From: Paenibacillus tyrphae
GTDB lineage: Bacteria > Bacillota > Bacilli > Paenibacillales > NBRC-103111
Length of the DNA: 64,000 nucleotides
Direction: 5' to 3'
Assembly: GCF_024158745.1 (NCBI RefSeq)
Contig: NZ_JAMZAW010000033.1
Span: 1 to 64,000 of the forward strand
A program made the translations under genes and the position numbers. The notes beneath the pieces were generated by a model, which did not search any database, was not told the DNA's origin, and saw only the letters and a list, made by a program, of their open reading frames with translations. Shown piece after piece: positions 51,801 to 61,191 of this stretch (its first letter is position 1; every line of letters starts with the position of its first letter).

Positions 51801-54800
51801 TCTGATGTCCAATGCGTTCGGCAATAAATTTTACGAAAAGTATGTCGATAAGAACGGCGTTCCTTATGACGATTTTTTTGCAGCCATCGATACCCAGCCG
51901 TTCAAAAAAATGTTTACCGATGTCTCCGTCTCGGATGAGGTGCTCAAGTTTACGGCCTACACGGCTGCGGTCGAAGACGAGAAGCCGGGAGATAGCGGGG
52001 TGCAAGCCTACGATAGATACGGCATTCGGAGAACAGACGACAAGCCTGCGAAGGTGGAGGACGCCAAAGTTCAAGTTACCGGCAATCAAGCCGTCCTTTC
52101 GTGGAAGGCTCCTACTGCAAGCACCGAGCCGGTAAGAGGCTTCCGGATCTATGAAAAGAACGATAAGGTGAACACGCATTGGAGCGTCTATGTTCCGGCC
52201 GGAGCGCAAGCGGAATACACGTATGCGGTTACCGACATCAACCCCGCGAAAAAATACGATTTCGTCGTGAAAGCGGTCGGTACGAGAATCAATTCCGATG
52301 CGGTCGAAGTCAGCACGCAGGATGGACCGGTCGATTCCGATCCGCCTTCGGCGCCGACGAGCTTGACCGGTACCACGGTTTCCGCTTTTCAAATTCAGCT
52401 GAACTGGAAGGCGTCCGCCGGAAAATCGGAAGCGGTAGGCTACAACATCTACCGTGACGGCGTCAAAGTCGGGACGACGACAGCGACCTCCTACAGCGAT
52501 ACGGGGCTAAAGCCCGCTACAAGCTACAGCTACGAAGTGAAGGCGTTCAATGCGGAAACGATCGAGTCGCTGCCAAGCAACCGGGTCGAAGTCGCGACCA
52601 AGCCTGCACCCTCCGGAGACGGCCCGTTCAAGGCGTACCCGCAGCATACCGCGTATGCGGGCGATTCGATCAAACCGAATCACGTGACGCAAGCCGAGAT
52701 GGACGCAACGGTGACCCGGCTTTACAAGGAATGGAAGGCAAAATATTTGAAGAAGAATCCTTATGATCCGACACAGTACTACGTATGGTATGCGGATGGG
52801 GATTGGTTTAAAGACGGGGAAATTACCGTCTCGGAGGCCCACGGATATGGCATGCTGATCACCGCGCTGATGGCGGGACATGACCCGGAGGCGAAGACTT
52901 ATTTTGACGGCATGTACCGTTATTTCAGGGCGCATCCGAGCGCCATTAACCCGCAGCTGATGGCATGGCAGCAGGCCGACAACGGCAGCGCCATCGTCGA
53001 TATCAACGGCGCGGATTCCGCTACGGACGGGGATATGGATATCGCGTACGCGCTGCTGCTGGCGGACCGGCAGTGGGGAAGCGCGGGCGAAATCAACTAT
53101 TTGGAGCAGGCCCGCAAGGTGATCGACGCGATCATGGAAAGCGAAGTTAACCATACGGAATGGACCTTGAAGCTCGCCGACTGGGCGAAGGACGAGGACC
53201 CGATGTACGGCAAAGCTTCCCGTCCTTCCGATTTCATGCTCCAGCATCTGAAGGATTTCCGGATCGTATCCGGCGATAGCCGTTGGGACAAAGTCATCGA
53301 TCAAACGTACCGCATGATCCGGAGTGTGCATGAGAAGTACAGTCCGAATTCCGGGCTGCTGCCCGATTTCGTATTCAAGGATACGGACGGTCAATTCAAG
53401 CCTGTAAGCGAGAAGAAATGGGACACCGAGAGTGGATATTTCCTGGAAGACGAGCATGACGGAGACTATAATTACAACGCCTCCCGGGTTCCGTGGCGTC
53501 TTGGCACCGATTTCCTCCTGACTGGGGATCGGCGGGCGAAAGTGCAGCTCGGCCGATTGAACGGCTGGATTCGCGCGAAAACCGACGGCAAACCGGCGGG
53601 CATCAAGGCAGGCTATAAGCTGGACGGATCGACGGCGTTAGGCGATGATGCGGATCTTGCGTTCTCCGCTCCGTTTATGGTCAGTGCCATGACCGACTCG
53701 TCCAGCCAGCAGTGGCTGAACGATTTATGGGATTACAATGCGGCCATACCGACGGAAGACGCGCTCTATTTCGGCAACAACCTCCGACTGCTGAGCATGC
53801 TGGTCGTGTCCGGCAACTGGTGGACCCCGGCCATCGTCGACGCCGAAGCGCCGACGGAACCGACCATCGAGCGGGCCGAAGCGGTATCCGGCTCTGCGAT
53901 CGATCTGAAATGGACGGGGGCTACCGATAACTTCGGGATTGCGGGCTACAAAATTTTCCGCAACAATGCCGAAATCCAGACGACCACGAAGACCGAATAC
54001 CGGGACACCGGACTTTCGCCGAATACGACTTACCGTTATTTTGTGATGGCTTTCGATGCGGCAGGCAATTATTCGAAAATAAGCAATGTGCGAGTGGTGT
54101 CTACTTTAAGCGACTCCGACTCCGATTCGGATTCGAGCGGGTCCGGCGGTTCAGGTGGGGGAAGCGGTGGCGGTTCATCGGCTTCGTCCGACGGGAAGCT
54201 GTCGATCCCGGCAGGCGGCTCGGGAACCGCAAGCCTAGGAAACGCGATATCCGTCACGGTTCCGGCGGGAGCAGCCGATCAGGCGTTGACGCTGATCGTG
54301 GAAAAAGTGGCGGACCCGTCGAAGCTCCTTACCCAGCAAGAGACAAAGCTCAGTCCGGTGTTTGAACTGACGAAAAATACGGCTGGCTCGTTCAAAAAGC
54401 CGGTCACGTTGACGATCGCCTTCGATCCTTCGCTGCTGCGAACCAACCAGACCGCTGCCGTGTTCGCTTACGACGGCAAGAAGAAGCAATGGACGAATAT
54501 CGGGGGAACGGTCGATGGTTCCACGATCAAGGTGAACGTAGACGATGCGGGGATCTATGCGGTGTTCGCCGTCGATAAGAAAACCGTAGAAACGCCGGCG
54601 GATCCGAAGCCGGTATCGTTCACCGATACGGCAGGGCATTGGGCGGAAGGCATCATCCGGCAAGCGGTGACAAGCGGCATCGTTACGGGATACCCGGACG
54701 GTTCCTTTAAACCGGATCATATCGTCACCCGGGCCGAATTTGCCGTCATGCTGACTGGGACGATGAAGCTTGCGAAGGAGGGCGCCGCCCTTACGTTCGC

Positions 54801-55149
54801 CGACCGTTCCGAAATCGGCGCCAGGGCGGAGAATGCCGTAGCGCAGGCTGTCCAAGCGGGCATCGTTCAAGGCTACGAGGACGGCACGTTCCGTCCGAAT
54901 GCGCAGATCACACGGGCTGAGATGTCCGTCATGATCGCCAATGCGCAGGGAGCCGCACGTCAAGCGGCCGATTCGACCGGTTTTTCGGACGACGCCGACA
55001 TCCCGGGATGGGCGAAAGCCGCCGTCGAGGCGATTCACAAGCTTGGCCTGGTCGAAGGCCGGGAAGCTAACCGCTTCGCCCCGGGCGCCAGCGCAACGAG
55101 AGCCGAAGCGGTCACGGTACTGCTGAAGCTGAAACAATCCGGGAAGTAA
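48886..55149 (+). CDS. S-layer-anchored fusion of purple-acid-phosphatase-like and GH8 glycosidase domains
   Basis: A 2087-residue secreted protein with a signal peptide to about residue 32. Two related beta modules lie at about 35-215 and 315-493, sharing KYWLATVSTK and GPRDF-VQ-STD patterns. FN3 domains lie at 222-313, 1060-1148, 1149-1240 and 1651-1742, and a Big_5-like Ig domain at 494-602. A metallophosphoesterase with its own N-domain covers 604-1050 (GSDSQ, NAGDLVDNG, AFHKGPY, FEAHDHMY). GH8 covers about 1248-1646, with Glu1317 in SEAHGYGM and ATDGDMDIAYALLLAD fitting the family signature. A Ser/Gly linker (1743-1770), a ZU5-like domain and three SLH motifs (VTRAEF, ITRAEM, ATRAEA) anchor it to wall polymers. 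The metal-site GNHE is GGHE here. Confidence 0.88.
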   Translation: MNNHARRIGNRMLSLLLTLVLLTLQFAGAVSADDSPVSSTLAEWKYSANPADQSVFAATYGVYKGSSALQAVPARAKDTFGWDDSLQAIRYQGWHEETGKEKYWLATVSTKDFQQITLSSEQQGRGSTGPRDFRVQFSTDGQQWTNLTGDGTGLPDLVMNKDAATRLTSVPLPGVASDRERLYIRWLVVSNVSTSGAAIGESGSSQLISVTVKGIRKGSSSDVTPPTVPAGLSGQAISDTSIRLTWTASTDNVGVAGYNIYREGVKVGTAAAASYEDAGLAAAKTYTYHVTAYDWAGNESDASSQIAVSTLAAASRQKVAEWTFAGAGSGGVWPATDGTYKSASTFRNIGGVFEAYDSDKQAISYQGWDNGSGSKYWLATVSTKGFEQIALSSQQNSSGSGPRDFKVQISTDKRTWTDVPNTDLTMVTSSFNCANQSCKLIDAPLPAEADNRDILYIRWIVRSDTNTKGSSGIGGSGSSRIKDIRVSGKRIDGAPIVIPTIDTAELPKDGAVQVSATAPVSVTFNKPIALNSGYEAAIVDDHNRTLAPVMLDIVNQVALNIQHPSFTYGKTYTVKLPKELIRGKDDQVPLARDILWSFTVQDSPYMPKLINMTFNGDPGTSQAFAWYTDVKTGTVVQVAEADKVKDGVFPESEAVAYAGSAEEIETFMKKGDRETGQKTKFTSHKAVADRLKPGTAYKFRVGNGEPDGWSVIGSFKTDAGKQAGYRFIAGSDSQSSSKSGFEPWGDTFRKAIDHIGDPKFLINAGDLVDNGDLEEQWQWMLGAAQNELLNVPFVPVLGGHEVQDWDGDETTPNNNFYNHFNLPKQEVEGTHEGSVYSFEYGDALYLVFNSQFVGGLAENGVDVEWADKQFWDQVAWMKNTVARSDKKWKFVAFHKGPYSAGDNAGEWEDERVQFYRKYLIPAFDEMGIDMVFEAHDHMYMRSFQMYNDKIIPASQLTFDQEGNAVNPKGTVYLMSNAFGNKFYEKYVDKNGVPYDDFFAAIDTQPFKKMFTDVSVSDEVLKFTAYTAAVEDEKPGDSGVQAYDRYGIRRTDDKPAKVEDAKVQVTGNQAVLSWKAPTASTEPVRGFRIYEKNDKVNTHWSVYVPAGAQAEYTYAVTDINPAKKYDFVVKAVGTRINSDAVEVSTQDGPVDSDPPSAPTSLTGTTVSAFQIQLNWKASAGKSEAVGYNIYRDGVKVGTTTATSYSDTGLKPATSYSYEVKAFNAETIESLPSNRVEVATKPAPSGDGPFKAYPQHTAYAGDSIKPNHVTQAEMDATVTRLYKEWKAKYLKKNPYDPTQYYVWYADGDWFKDGEITVSEAHGYGMLITALMAGHDPEAKTYFDGMYRYFRAHPSAINPQLMAWQQADNGSAIVDINGADSATDGDMDIAYALLLADRQWGSAGEINYLEQARKVIDAIMESEVNHTEWTLKLADWAKDEDPMYGKASRPSDFMLQHLKDFRIVSGDSRWDKVIDQTYRMIRSVHEKYSPNSGLLPDFVFKDTDGQFKPVSEKKWDTESGYFLEDEHDGDYNYNASRVPWRLGTDFLLTGDRRAKVQLGRLNGWIRAKTDGKPAGIKAGYKLDGSTALGDDADLAFSAPFMVSAMTDSSSQQWLNDLWDYNAAIPTEDALYFGNNLRLLSMLVVSGNWWTPAIVDAEAPTEPTIERAEAVSGSAIDLKWTGATDNFGIAGYKIFRNNAEIQTTTKTEYRDTGLSPNTTYRYFVMAFDAAGNYSKISNVRVVSTLSDSDSDSDSSGSGGSGGGSGGGSSASSDGKLSIPAGGSGTASLGNAISVTVPAGAADQALTLIVEKVADPSKLLTQQETKLSPVFELTKNTAGSFKKPVTLTIAFDPSLLRTNQTAAVFAYDGKKKQWTNIGGTVDGSTIKVNVDDAGIYAVFAVDKKTVETPADPKPVSFTDTAGHWAEGIIRQAVTSGIVTGYPDGSFKPDHIVTRAEFAVMLTGTMKLAKEGAALTFADRSEIGARAENAVAQAVQAGIVQGYEDGTFRPNAQITRAEMSVMIANAQGAARQAADSTGFSDDADIPGWAKAAVEAIHKLGLVEGREANRFAPGASATRAEAVTVLLKLKQSGK

Positions 55150-55164
55150 TTTTCAACAACCTCT

Positions 55165-55196
55165 AGGCTGTCGGGATTTTTCTCGGCAGCCTTTTT
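55165..55196 (+). terminator. Rho-independent terminator
   Basis: AGGCTGTCGGG pairs (with wobbles) with CTCGGCAGCCT, followed by TTTTAA. It overlaps the end of the convergent kinase gene. Confidence 0.75.
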
Positions 55197-57009
55197 AATC
55201 TTCCTCTTGCTGACGGCAGCGGAGGGAGCTATCATGGGGAGGCGCAGCAACGGGGATATCGAAGGATATCGACGTTCCGAATCCGTGCTTGCTTTTGATC
55301 GTAATGCCATAGGGCTCCCCGTAACTTAATTTCAGCCGAATGTTGGTATTAAATAGACCGATGTGTCCGGGCGATTCGCTTCCTTCGCTAAGCAGCCTCC
55401 GGATCTCCGCGAGACGGTCTTTTTCGATCCCCATGCCGTTGTCGGTCACGGAAATTCTTAAACGGTTCCCTCGCAGCATGATTTTGATTCGGATGACAAC
55501 CCTCGTTGTCGTTTCCTTGATTCCATGATAAATGCTGTTTTCTACGAGAGGCTGCAGGAGCAGTTTAACGATTTTAAAGTGTTGAATCTCCTCGTGATTC
55601 CCTTTCCATATGACCTCAAATTTGTCCTTGTGCCGGAACTTCTGAATTCGGATGTAGCTTTGCGTATGGTCGATTTCCTCTTGCAGCGTGACGGTCTGTG
55701 CCGGGCTACTTAACGAATAATCCAATATATGAGACAGATTCTCGATCATCTCGGTTCCTTGGTTCGGTTTGGCCGTGAGCTTGAATACTTCCCAATAAAT
55801 CGCATTTAACGTATTGTACAGAAAGTGCGGATTGATTTGCGATTGAAGGGCAAGCAATTTCGCAGCCTGGAGCCGGTATTTTTGCTCCGAAAGCTGCACC
55901 TTCAAATAATTTTGTTCGATAAACGTCGTTAAAATATTGTGAAGAATATAGCCGTACTCGTCCTTAACGGCGACCGGGAGCGGGGGCAGCGACTTGCCTC
56001 GGACGGCCGAGTCGATTATCGACATCATGCTGGATAGCCGATTATAATTCAGCGAGGTAAAGTAATAAGCCAGCAGCATGCTGACGACGAGGGAGACCAG
56101 AAGAAGAAGAAGGGTTGCGGCGCTTAATTGGGTAGGCACGCGGAACAGCGATTTTTTCGGCACGATGGAAAAGTACTCCCAGCCGTAACGGTTGGAATTG
56201 ACTTGGTTAACGATAAACGAATCGCTATGCGACTGGAGAGCAAGCAGACTTTCTTTTGCATGGTCCGCCTGCGCCTGCACGATTGGCATCTGCTTCAAGT
56301 CGTCCGGCATGCTGCTGCTAAAAAGAAGCTGTCCTTTTTCATTGAATACAAGCACGCATTGTTCGGAGGAAACCGCAAGCGAACGAAGGATGTCTTCGAT
56401 GTAGCCCCTTGATAAATTCAGCGCGATCATACCGTCTCTGGTGTGCAGCCTCCGGTAAACTGTGACAATCCGCTTCGCGTTCTTTTCAAAGCTGTACTGC
56501 TTTATATTTCGCGGCTCCGTCCAGATTTCCGCCTTCCCGTCATGATTCCTGTAGCCGTCGTACCAGCCGGTATCCCAATAGCTGTTCAGATTCGCCACTC
56601 CGACATTGGACGATACGAACAAGCCATGATCATTCCGATAGTAGACATAAATGGAGTGGATATACGGCCTGGCATTGGCGGGAGCGTTCAAGAACGCTTG
56701 AAGCATTTCACCGGGAACAATATCCTCGTATTTCGGCAATTGATTTTCCAATAGGTTGCCTAAGACATTATTGATTTTCGAATTATTGTCAAGCGTTAAG
56801 ATGAGGGAGTCCATCTCATTTAACATTAGCTCCAAATTTTCTTTGATCTGATTCAACTGGTTGATATGGCTGCTGCTGATTTCATTTTTGATGTAGCTTT
56901 GCAACACGGCAATGGATAGCGAGCCGAGCAAAATCATAGGTACCATAATTGGAAGGAGAAAAACGGCAAGGTTTTTGAGAAAAAAACGTTTTTTCATCGC
57001 CGGTTCCAT
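55195..57009 (-). CDS. LytS/YesM-type sensor histidine kinase
   Basis: A 604-residue kinase with membrane segments at about residues 12-34 and 295-318 flanking a Cache-like extracellular sensor. A HAMP-like linker follows, then a His_kinase domain with His395 in SQINPHFLYNTLNAI, and an HATPase domain (LLQPLVENSIYHGI, VTDNGMGI). In Paenibacillus this type pairs with an AraC-type response regulator to induce sugar transporters. Its start directly abuts the regulator stop (adjacent at 57009/57010), so they are coupled. Confidence 0.93.
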   Translation of the reverse strand: MEPAMKKRFFLKNLAVFLLPIMVPMILLGSLSIAVLQSYIKNEISSSHINQLNQIKENLELMLNEMDSLILTLDNNSKINNVLGNLLENQLPKYEDIVPGEMLQAFLNAPANARPYIHSIYVYYRNDHGLFVSSNVGVANLNSYWDTGWYDGYRNHDGKAEIWTEPRNIKQYSFEKNAKRIVTVYRRLHTRDGMIALNLSRGYIEDILRSLAVSSEQCVLVFNEKGQLLFSSSMPDDLKQMPIVQAQADHAKESLLALQSHSDSFIVNQVNSNRYGWEYFSIVPKKSLFRVPTQLSAATLLLLLVSLVVSMLLAYYFTSLNYNRLSSMMSIIDSAVRGKSLPPLPVAVKDEYGYILHNILTTFIEQNYLKVQLSEQKYRLQAAKLLALQSQINPHFLYNTLNAIYWEVFKLTAKPNQGTEMIENLSHILDYSLSSPAQTVTLQEEIDHTQSYIRIQKFRHKDKFEVIWKGNHEEIQHFKIVKLLLQPLVENSIYHGIKETTTRVVIRIKIMLRGNRLRISVTDNGMGIEKDRLAEIRRLLSEGSESPGHIGLFNTNIRLKLSYGEPYGITIKSKHGFGTSISFDIPVAAPPHDSSLRCRQQEED

Positions 57010-57765
57010 TTACGGTTTCCGATTCCGGTAAAATTTCGGTGTCATCCCGAAATATTTCTTAAACGTCCGGGCAAAGTTGCGGGAATTGCTGTAGCCTACC
57101 AGTGAGCCAACCTCGTAGGTGCGATAGCGGACATCCTGCAGAAGCTCCTTCGCTTTCTGCATCTTCACCGTAAGAAGATAATCGGAAAAGCTGCACCCCG
57201 TATTTTTTCTGAAAAACTGGCTCAAGTAATTGGCATTCATATGGACAAGCTTGGCTGCTTCTTCAAGAGAAGCATGCCGGAAGTTGTCTTCGACAAAGCG
57301 TTTGACGATGGAAATAATTTTGCCGTTGTAGCTTTGTTCCGGCTCTTCATCGGGCTGATCGGGCGGAGCTTCTGCCGTACGCCAGGCTTGTTCGTCCAAT
57401 TCCGCTTTGAGTGACGAGAAAGCGCTTACCAAATCCTTGTACTTAGGAGGCTTCACGATGTATTCCTTCACCCCCAGCGACAGAGCTTGCTTCGCATATT
57501 CAAACTCCCGGTATCCGCTGAAAAAGACGATCATAACGGGATGCTTCCTATCCTTGATCTCCCGAGCAAAGTCAATGCCGGACAGCACGGGCATATGGAT
57601 GTCGCACAGTACGACGTCCGCCTTGCGCTCGCTGAGAAAGTCCAGCGCTTGTCTGCCGTTCTCCAACTGCCCGACGATTTCAAATCCGATGTCCTCCCAG
57701 GGAAAATAGTTGCTTATGGAGTTTCTTGTTTCGCTTTCGTCATCCACAATGAGCAATTTGTACAT
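57010..57765 (-). CDS. AraC-type response regulator (YesN-like)
   Basis: A 251-residue regulator. The receiver domain (1-120) has phospho-acceptor Asp55 (VVLCDIHMP) and Lys in YIVKPP. A C-terminal AraC double helix-turn-helix follows (about 155-250; ASLEEAAKLVHMNANYLSQF, then TYEVGSLVGYSNSRNFARTF). The start at 57765 (MYKLLIVDDE) has GGGGA five bases before; an open frame runs further upstream to 57942 without support. With the kinase it likely activates the divergent sugar transporter operon starting at 58034. Confidence 0.93.
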   Translation of the reverse strand: MYKLLIVDDESETRNSISNYFPWEDIGFEIVGQLENGRQALDFLSERKADVVLCDIHMPVLSGIDFAREIKDRKHPVMIVFFSGYREFEYAKQALSLGVKEYIVKPPKYKDLVSAFSSLKAELDEQAWRTAEAPPDQPDEEPEQSYNGKIISIVKRFVEDNFRHASLEEAAKLVHMNANYLSQFFRKNTGCSFSDYLLTVKMQKAKELLQDVRYRTYEVGSLVGYSNSRNFARTFKKYFGMTPKFYRNRKP

Positions 57766-57988
57766 CGGCTTCCCCTGCCTTTGAAATTGGATTACATTTA
57801 AATATAATCTAATCCTTGTAAAATAGAAATAGCGAAAGGAAGCTGCGAGACGTATCTGCAAAATGGACTGTAAATCTGCATAAATGACTGTTTTTACTCG
57901 CTCTCGTCGGAATACTGCCGAATGGAAGAGACTTTTTCTCATTTGCGGTGTCTTTTGGACCGGTTGCGAGGGATGCTACAATCGGGAT

Positions 57989-58002
57989 TGTAAGTGCTTA
58001 CA
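57989..58002 (+). promoter_or_regulatory. cre-like palindrome
   Basis: TGTAAGTGCTTACA: TGTAAG and CTTACA arms around TG. It differs from the CcpA cre consensus mainly at the central C. It lies 32 bases before the sugar-binding lipoprotein start, where it could block transcription elongation or initiation. A LacI-family operator is the alternative. Confidence 0.45.
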
Positions 58003-58033
58003 TATCCGAACGGTGAAGAGAGGAGGTAAGCTG

Positions 58034-59395
58034 TTGAACAACAGGATGGTTGGCAAAGCAAGCGTCGTCTGCTCGATGGCCGTTCTTGCTGCGCTCGCCG
58101 CCGGATGCGGTGCAGACGGTACGTCCGATGCCGGCGGTTCATCGACTCCGGCTTCCGCAAGCGGCGCCGACGCTTCGGCATCAAAACCGGTAACGTTAAG
58201 ATTCATGTGGTGGGGCTCCGAGATCAGACACAAAGCGACGCTGGCGGCGATTGATCGGTACCGGAAAAAATATCCGCATGTCACGATCGAGGCGGAATAT
58301 CAAGGCTACGAGGGATATCTCGATAAGATCAAAACGCAAATCGCCGCCAAACAGGCCCCGGATATTATGCAGCTGGATCAGACGTGGCTGGAAGAGCTTA
58401 CGAGCAAGTCCGAGCCTTTGGCCGATATCAGCCGGTTGACAGAGATCGATACGTCTTCTTTTGACGAAAAGCTTCTTAAAGACTTTTCACTGTCCACGAG
58501 TAAAAAAACGGTAGGGCTGCCCATGGGAACGAACGGGTATGTGCTTATTTACAACAAGACGATAACCGATAAGCTGGGAATCGATACAAGCGGAGCTTGG
58601 GATTGGGACCGGGTGCTCGCTGCGGCCCAAAAAATCCGCGACAACAATCCGAAAGGCACCTTTACCTACTGTGTCGACAAAAGCTATCCGCCCATGCTGT
58701 TCGATATCGTGCATACGGAGCGCACCGGCGCAAGGCTGAAAAGCGGCGACTTAACCATGCCCTGGACGAAGGAGGAGCTGGTTGAAACCTATGCCTTGAT
58801 GAAAAAGCTGGCGGATAACCATGTGCTGCCCTCGGCCGAAGAATGCTATGCTCCGAGCCAGGACCCGAACCCGAAATGGGTGAACGGGGATGCGCCTTTC
58901 ATCATTGAATTTACGAGCCAGATTGCGAAATTGAAAGGACAAATCCCCAATTCGACCATAGGCATCGCGGCTTTGCCCCAGTTGAACAACGGCAAAGATC
59001 CCGGCACCTTATTAAAGCCTTCCATGGTGCTGTCGATCAATACAAACTCCAAGAGCACCGGCGAAGCTGCTAAATTCGTGAACTGGTTCTTGAACGACAA
59101 AGAAGCCGCCGCCATTCTCGGCGATGTCAGATCGGTTCCTGCCTCTGCAGCAGCCAAAGATTATGCGATACAGGCCGGAAAAATCGATAAGGACGTAGGC
59201 GCAGCGGTGGATATCGTGCTCAAACATCAATCGAAGGCGATTACGGGGCTTCTGAACAATTCGCAAATCGGAGCCGTGCAGGATGAAGTGCTCCAGAAAT
59301 TGCTGTTCAACAAATCGACGCCCGAGCAAGCGGCCGACGATTATTTGAAGCGGGTCGGCGACAAGCTGAACGAATTGAAGGCGCAGAAGAAATGA
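58034..59395 (+). CDS. Sugar ABC transporter solute-binding lipoprotein
   Basis: A 453-residue family-1 binding protein with lipobox LAAGC (Cys25). Then come a Ser/Ala linker and VTLRFMWWGSEIRHKATLAA, with AKQAPDIMQLDQTWLEELTS and DLTMPWTKEELVETYALMKKL later. I choose the TTG at 58034, seven bases after AGGAGG; an open frame extends upstream to 57884 but would bury the signal peptide. It is the first gene of an operon with two permeases and a GH95-like enzyme, so the ligand is probably an oligosaccharide released from fucosylated glycans (inference). Confidence 0.9.
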   Translation: MNNRMVGKASVVCSMAVLAALAAGCGADGTSDAGGSSTPASASGADASASKPVTLRFMWWGSEIRHKATLAAIDRYRKKYPHVTIEAEYQGYEGYLDKIKTQIAAKQAPDIMQLDQTWLEELTSKSEPLADISRLTEIDTSSFDEKLLKDFSLSTSKKTVGLPMGTNGYVLIYNKTITDKLGIDTSGAWDWDRVLAAAQKIRDNNPKGTFTYCVDKSYPPMLFDIVHTERTGARLKSGDLTMPWTKEELVETYALMKKLADNHVLPSAEECYAPSQDPNPKWVNGDAPFIIEFTSQIAKLKGQIPNSTIGIAALPQLNNGKDPGTLLKPSMVLSINTNSKSTGEAAKFVNWFLNDKEAAAILGDVRSVPASAAAKDYAIQAGKIDKDVGAAVDIVLKHQSKAITGLLNNSQIGAVQDEVLQKLLFNKSTPEQAADDYLKRVGDKLNELKAQKK

Positions 59396-59416
59396 TAAAC
59401 AAGTGCGGGTGAAAGC

Positions 59417-60322
59417 ATGGCATCGATAACAAAGAACGGATGGAAAAGGAAGGGGAGCTATACCGGATTCCTCTATATTTTGCCTTGGCTGGCCGGCTTT
59501 ATTGTTTTTCAGCTGTATCCTTTTCTTTATTCGTTCATCCTGTCTTTTACGGACGCGGGGCCCATCGGAGCTTATCGTTGGATAGGGTTGAACAATTACA
59601 GCCAGCTTTTTCGGGATGCGGATTTTTATAAATCGTTCTCGGTCACCTTCGCTTATGTGTTGATTGCCGTCCCCGTCAAACTCATTTTTGCGCTGCTGGT
59701 GGCGATGATGCTGAGTGCGAAGCTCAGATTCATCCATGTTTATCGTACCGTTTACTATCTACCGTCGATCTTGGGCGGCAGCGTGGCGGTTTCCGTTTTG
59801 TGGCGGGTGTTGTTTTTGCGGGACGGCATGGTCAACGCGTTTTTGGAGAAGCTGCATGTGCCGCCGGTTGATTGGCTCGGAAGTCCGGACGTCGCGCTAT
59901 ATACCGTAAGTATGCTGGCCGTGTGGCAGTTCGGATCGTCCATGGTCATTTTTCTCGCCGGTATCAAGCAAATCCCGCAGGACTTGTACGAGGCGGCTAC
60001 GGTCGACGGCGCTTCGAAGGTCAGGAAATTTGTGACGATTACGATACCGATGCTGACGCCGCTCATCTTTTTTAATCTGGTCATGCAGACGGTCGGGGCG
60101 TTTCAGGATTTTACCGGGGCGTTCGTCATTACCGGTGGCGGACCGTTGAAGTCCACCTATTTGTACGCGTTGAAGCTTTACGAGGAGGCGTTTCGATTCT
60201 ATAACATCGGGTATGCAAGCGCGCTGTCATGGGTATTGTTTGTGGTGCTGATGATCTGGACCGCGTTGATCTTCCAATCGTCGAGAAGCTGGATCCATTA
60301 CGAGGACGGAGGCGATAAGTAA
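59417..60322 (+). CDS. Sugar ABC transporter permease (MalF/UgpA type)
   Basis: A 301-residue permease with six helices, beginning with a helix at about 18-40 (LYILPWLAGFIVFQLYPFLY), and the EAA loop LYEAATVDGASKVRKFVTIT near residue 195. It lies 21 bases after the binding-protein gene and overlaps the next permease by one base. Confidence 0.93.
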   Translation: MASITKNGWKRKGSYTGFLYILPWLAGFIVFQLYPFLYSFILSFTDAGPIGAYRWIGLNNYSQLFRDADFYKSFSVTFAYVLIAVPVKLIFALLVAMMLSAKLRFIHVYRTVYYLPSILGGSVAVSVLWRVLFLRDGMVNAFLEKLHVPPVDWLGSPDVALYTVSMLAVWQFGSSMVIFLAGIKQIPQDLYEAATVDGASKVRKFVTITIPMLTPLIFFNLVMQTVGAFQDFTGAFVITGGGPLKSTYLYALKLYEEAFRFYNIGYASALSWVLFVVLMIWTALIFQSSRSWIHYEDGGDK

Positions 60323-61173
60323 TGGTGGCATCCGCACAAAAGATGACATGGATGCAGTTGCTTTATTACTTCTTCCTGACGGGCTTGGGCCTTGTGATGG
60401 TCTATCCGCTCATTTGGCTGCTGTTCGCCTCTTTTAAATCAAATTCGGAAATCTTCGGCAGTATTCATTTGCTGCCTAAAGAGTATGTCTGGGATTCGTT
60501 CCGCAACGGCTGGGAAGGCAGCGGGCAGTATACGTTCGGCACGTTTTTTCTCAATACGTTCATCCTCGTCATACCGACGGTCGTATTTACGGTCGTCTCC
60601 AGTCTGCTCGTGGCCTACGGATTTGCTAGATTCACGTTTCCGCTGAAAAAATTGTTTTTCGCTTTGATGATCTCGACGCTCTTCCTGCCGGCGGCAGTCA
60701 CCGTCATTCCGAGATTCATGCTCTTCGGCCAGTTGGGCTGGTTGAACAGCTATTACCCGTTTATCGTGCCGGCTTTGTGCGGCGGCGGTCCGTTTTTTAT
60801 TTTTCTGCTTATTCAGTTCCTTAGAGGGCTGCCGAAGGAGCTCGACGAGTCGGCGAAAATGGACGGCGGCCATTCGTTCACCATTCTGATCCGAATATTG
60901 CTTCCTCTCTCCAAGGCGGCGCTTTTCTCGGCGGGCATTTTCCAGTTTATTTGGACATGGAACGATTTTTTCGGCCAGCTCATTTATATCAACAGCGTAA
61001 AAAAATTCACCATATCGCTGGCTTTGAGAATGTCTCTCGATGTTGCGGCTTCCGTGGAATGGAACCGGATTCTGGCCATGTCTTCGGCAGCGATGATTCC
61101 CAGCGTGCTGCTGTATTTCTTCGCGCAAAAATATTTTGTCGAAGGCATTGCGACGACCGGATTGAAGGGATAG
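60322..61173 (+). CDS. Sugar ABC transporter permease (MalG/UgpE type)
   Basis: A 283-residue permease with helix 1 at about 12-35 and EAA-type loop LDESAKMDGGHSFTILIRIL near residue 175. It ends KYFVEGIATTGLKG, the usual C-terminal ending of this family. No ATPase gene follows, so a shared MsmX-like ATPase is needed. The GH95-like gene starts 18 bases later. Confidence 0.93.
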   Translation: MVASAQKMTWMQLLYYFFLTGLGLVMVYPLIWLLFASFKSNSEIFGSIHLLPKEYVWDSFRNGWEGSGQYTFGTFFLNTFILVIPTVVFTVVSSLLVAYGFARFTFPLKKLFFALMISTLFLPAAVTVIPRFMLFGQLGWLNSYYPFIVPALCGGGPFFIFLLIQFLRGLPKELDESAKMDGGHSFTILIRILLPLSKAALFSAGIFQFIWTWNDFFGQLIYINSVKKFTISLALRMSLDVAASVEWNRILAMSSAAMIPSVLLYFFAQKYFVEGIATTGLKG

Positions 61174-61191
61174 TTAACGGGGAGGTAACGT

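Noticed and set aside
49453-52392. 979-codon minus-strand open frame inside the giant surface-protein gene
   Set aside because: It is an antisense shadow of FN3, phosphatase and neighbouring domains that are clear on the plus strand; no domain, start site or promoter.
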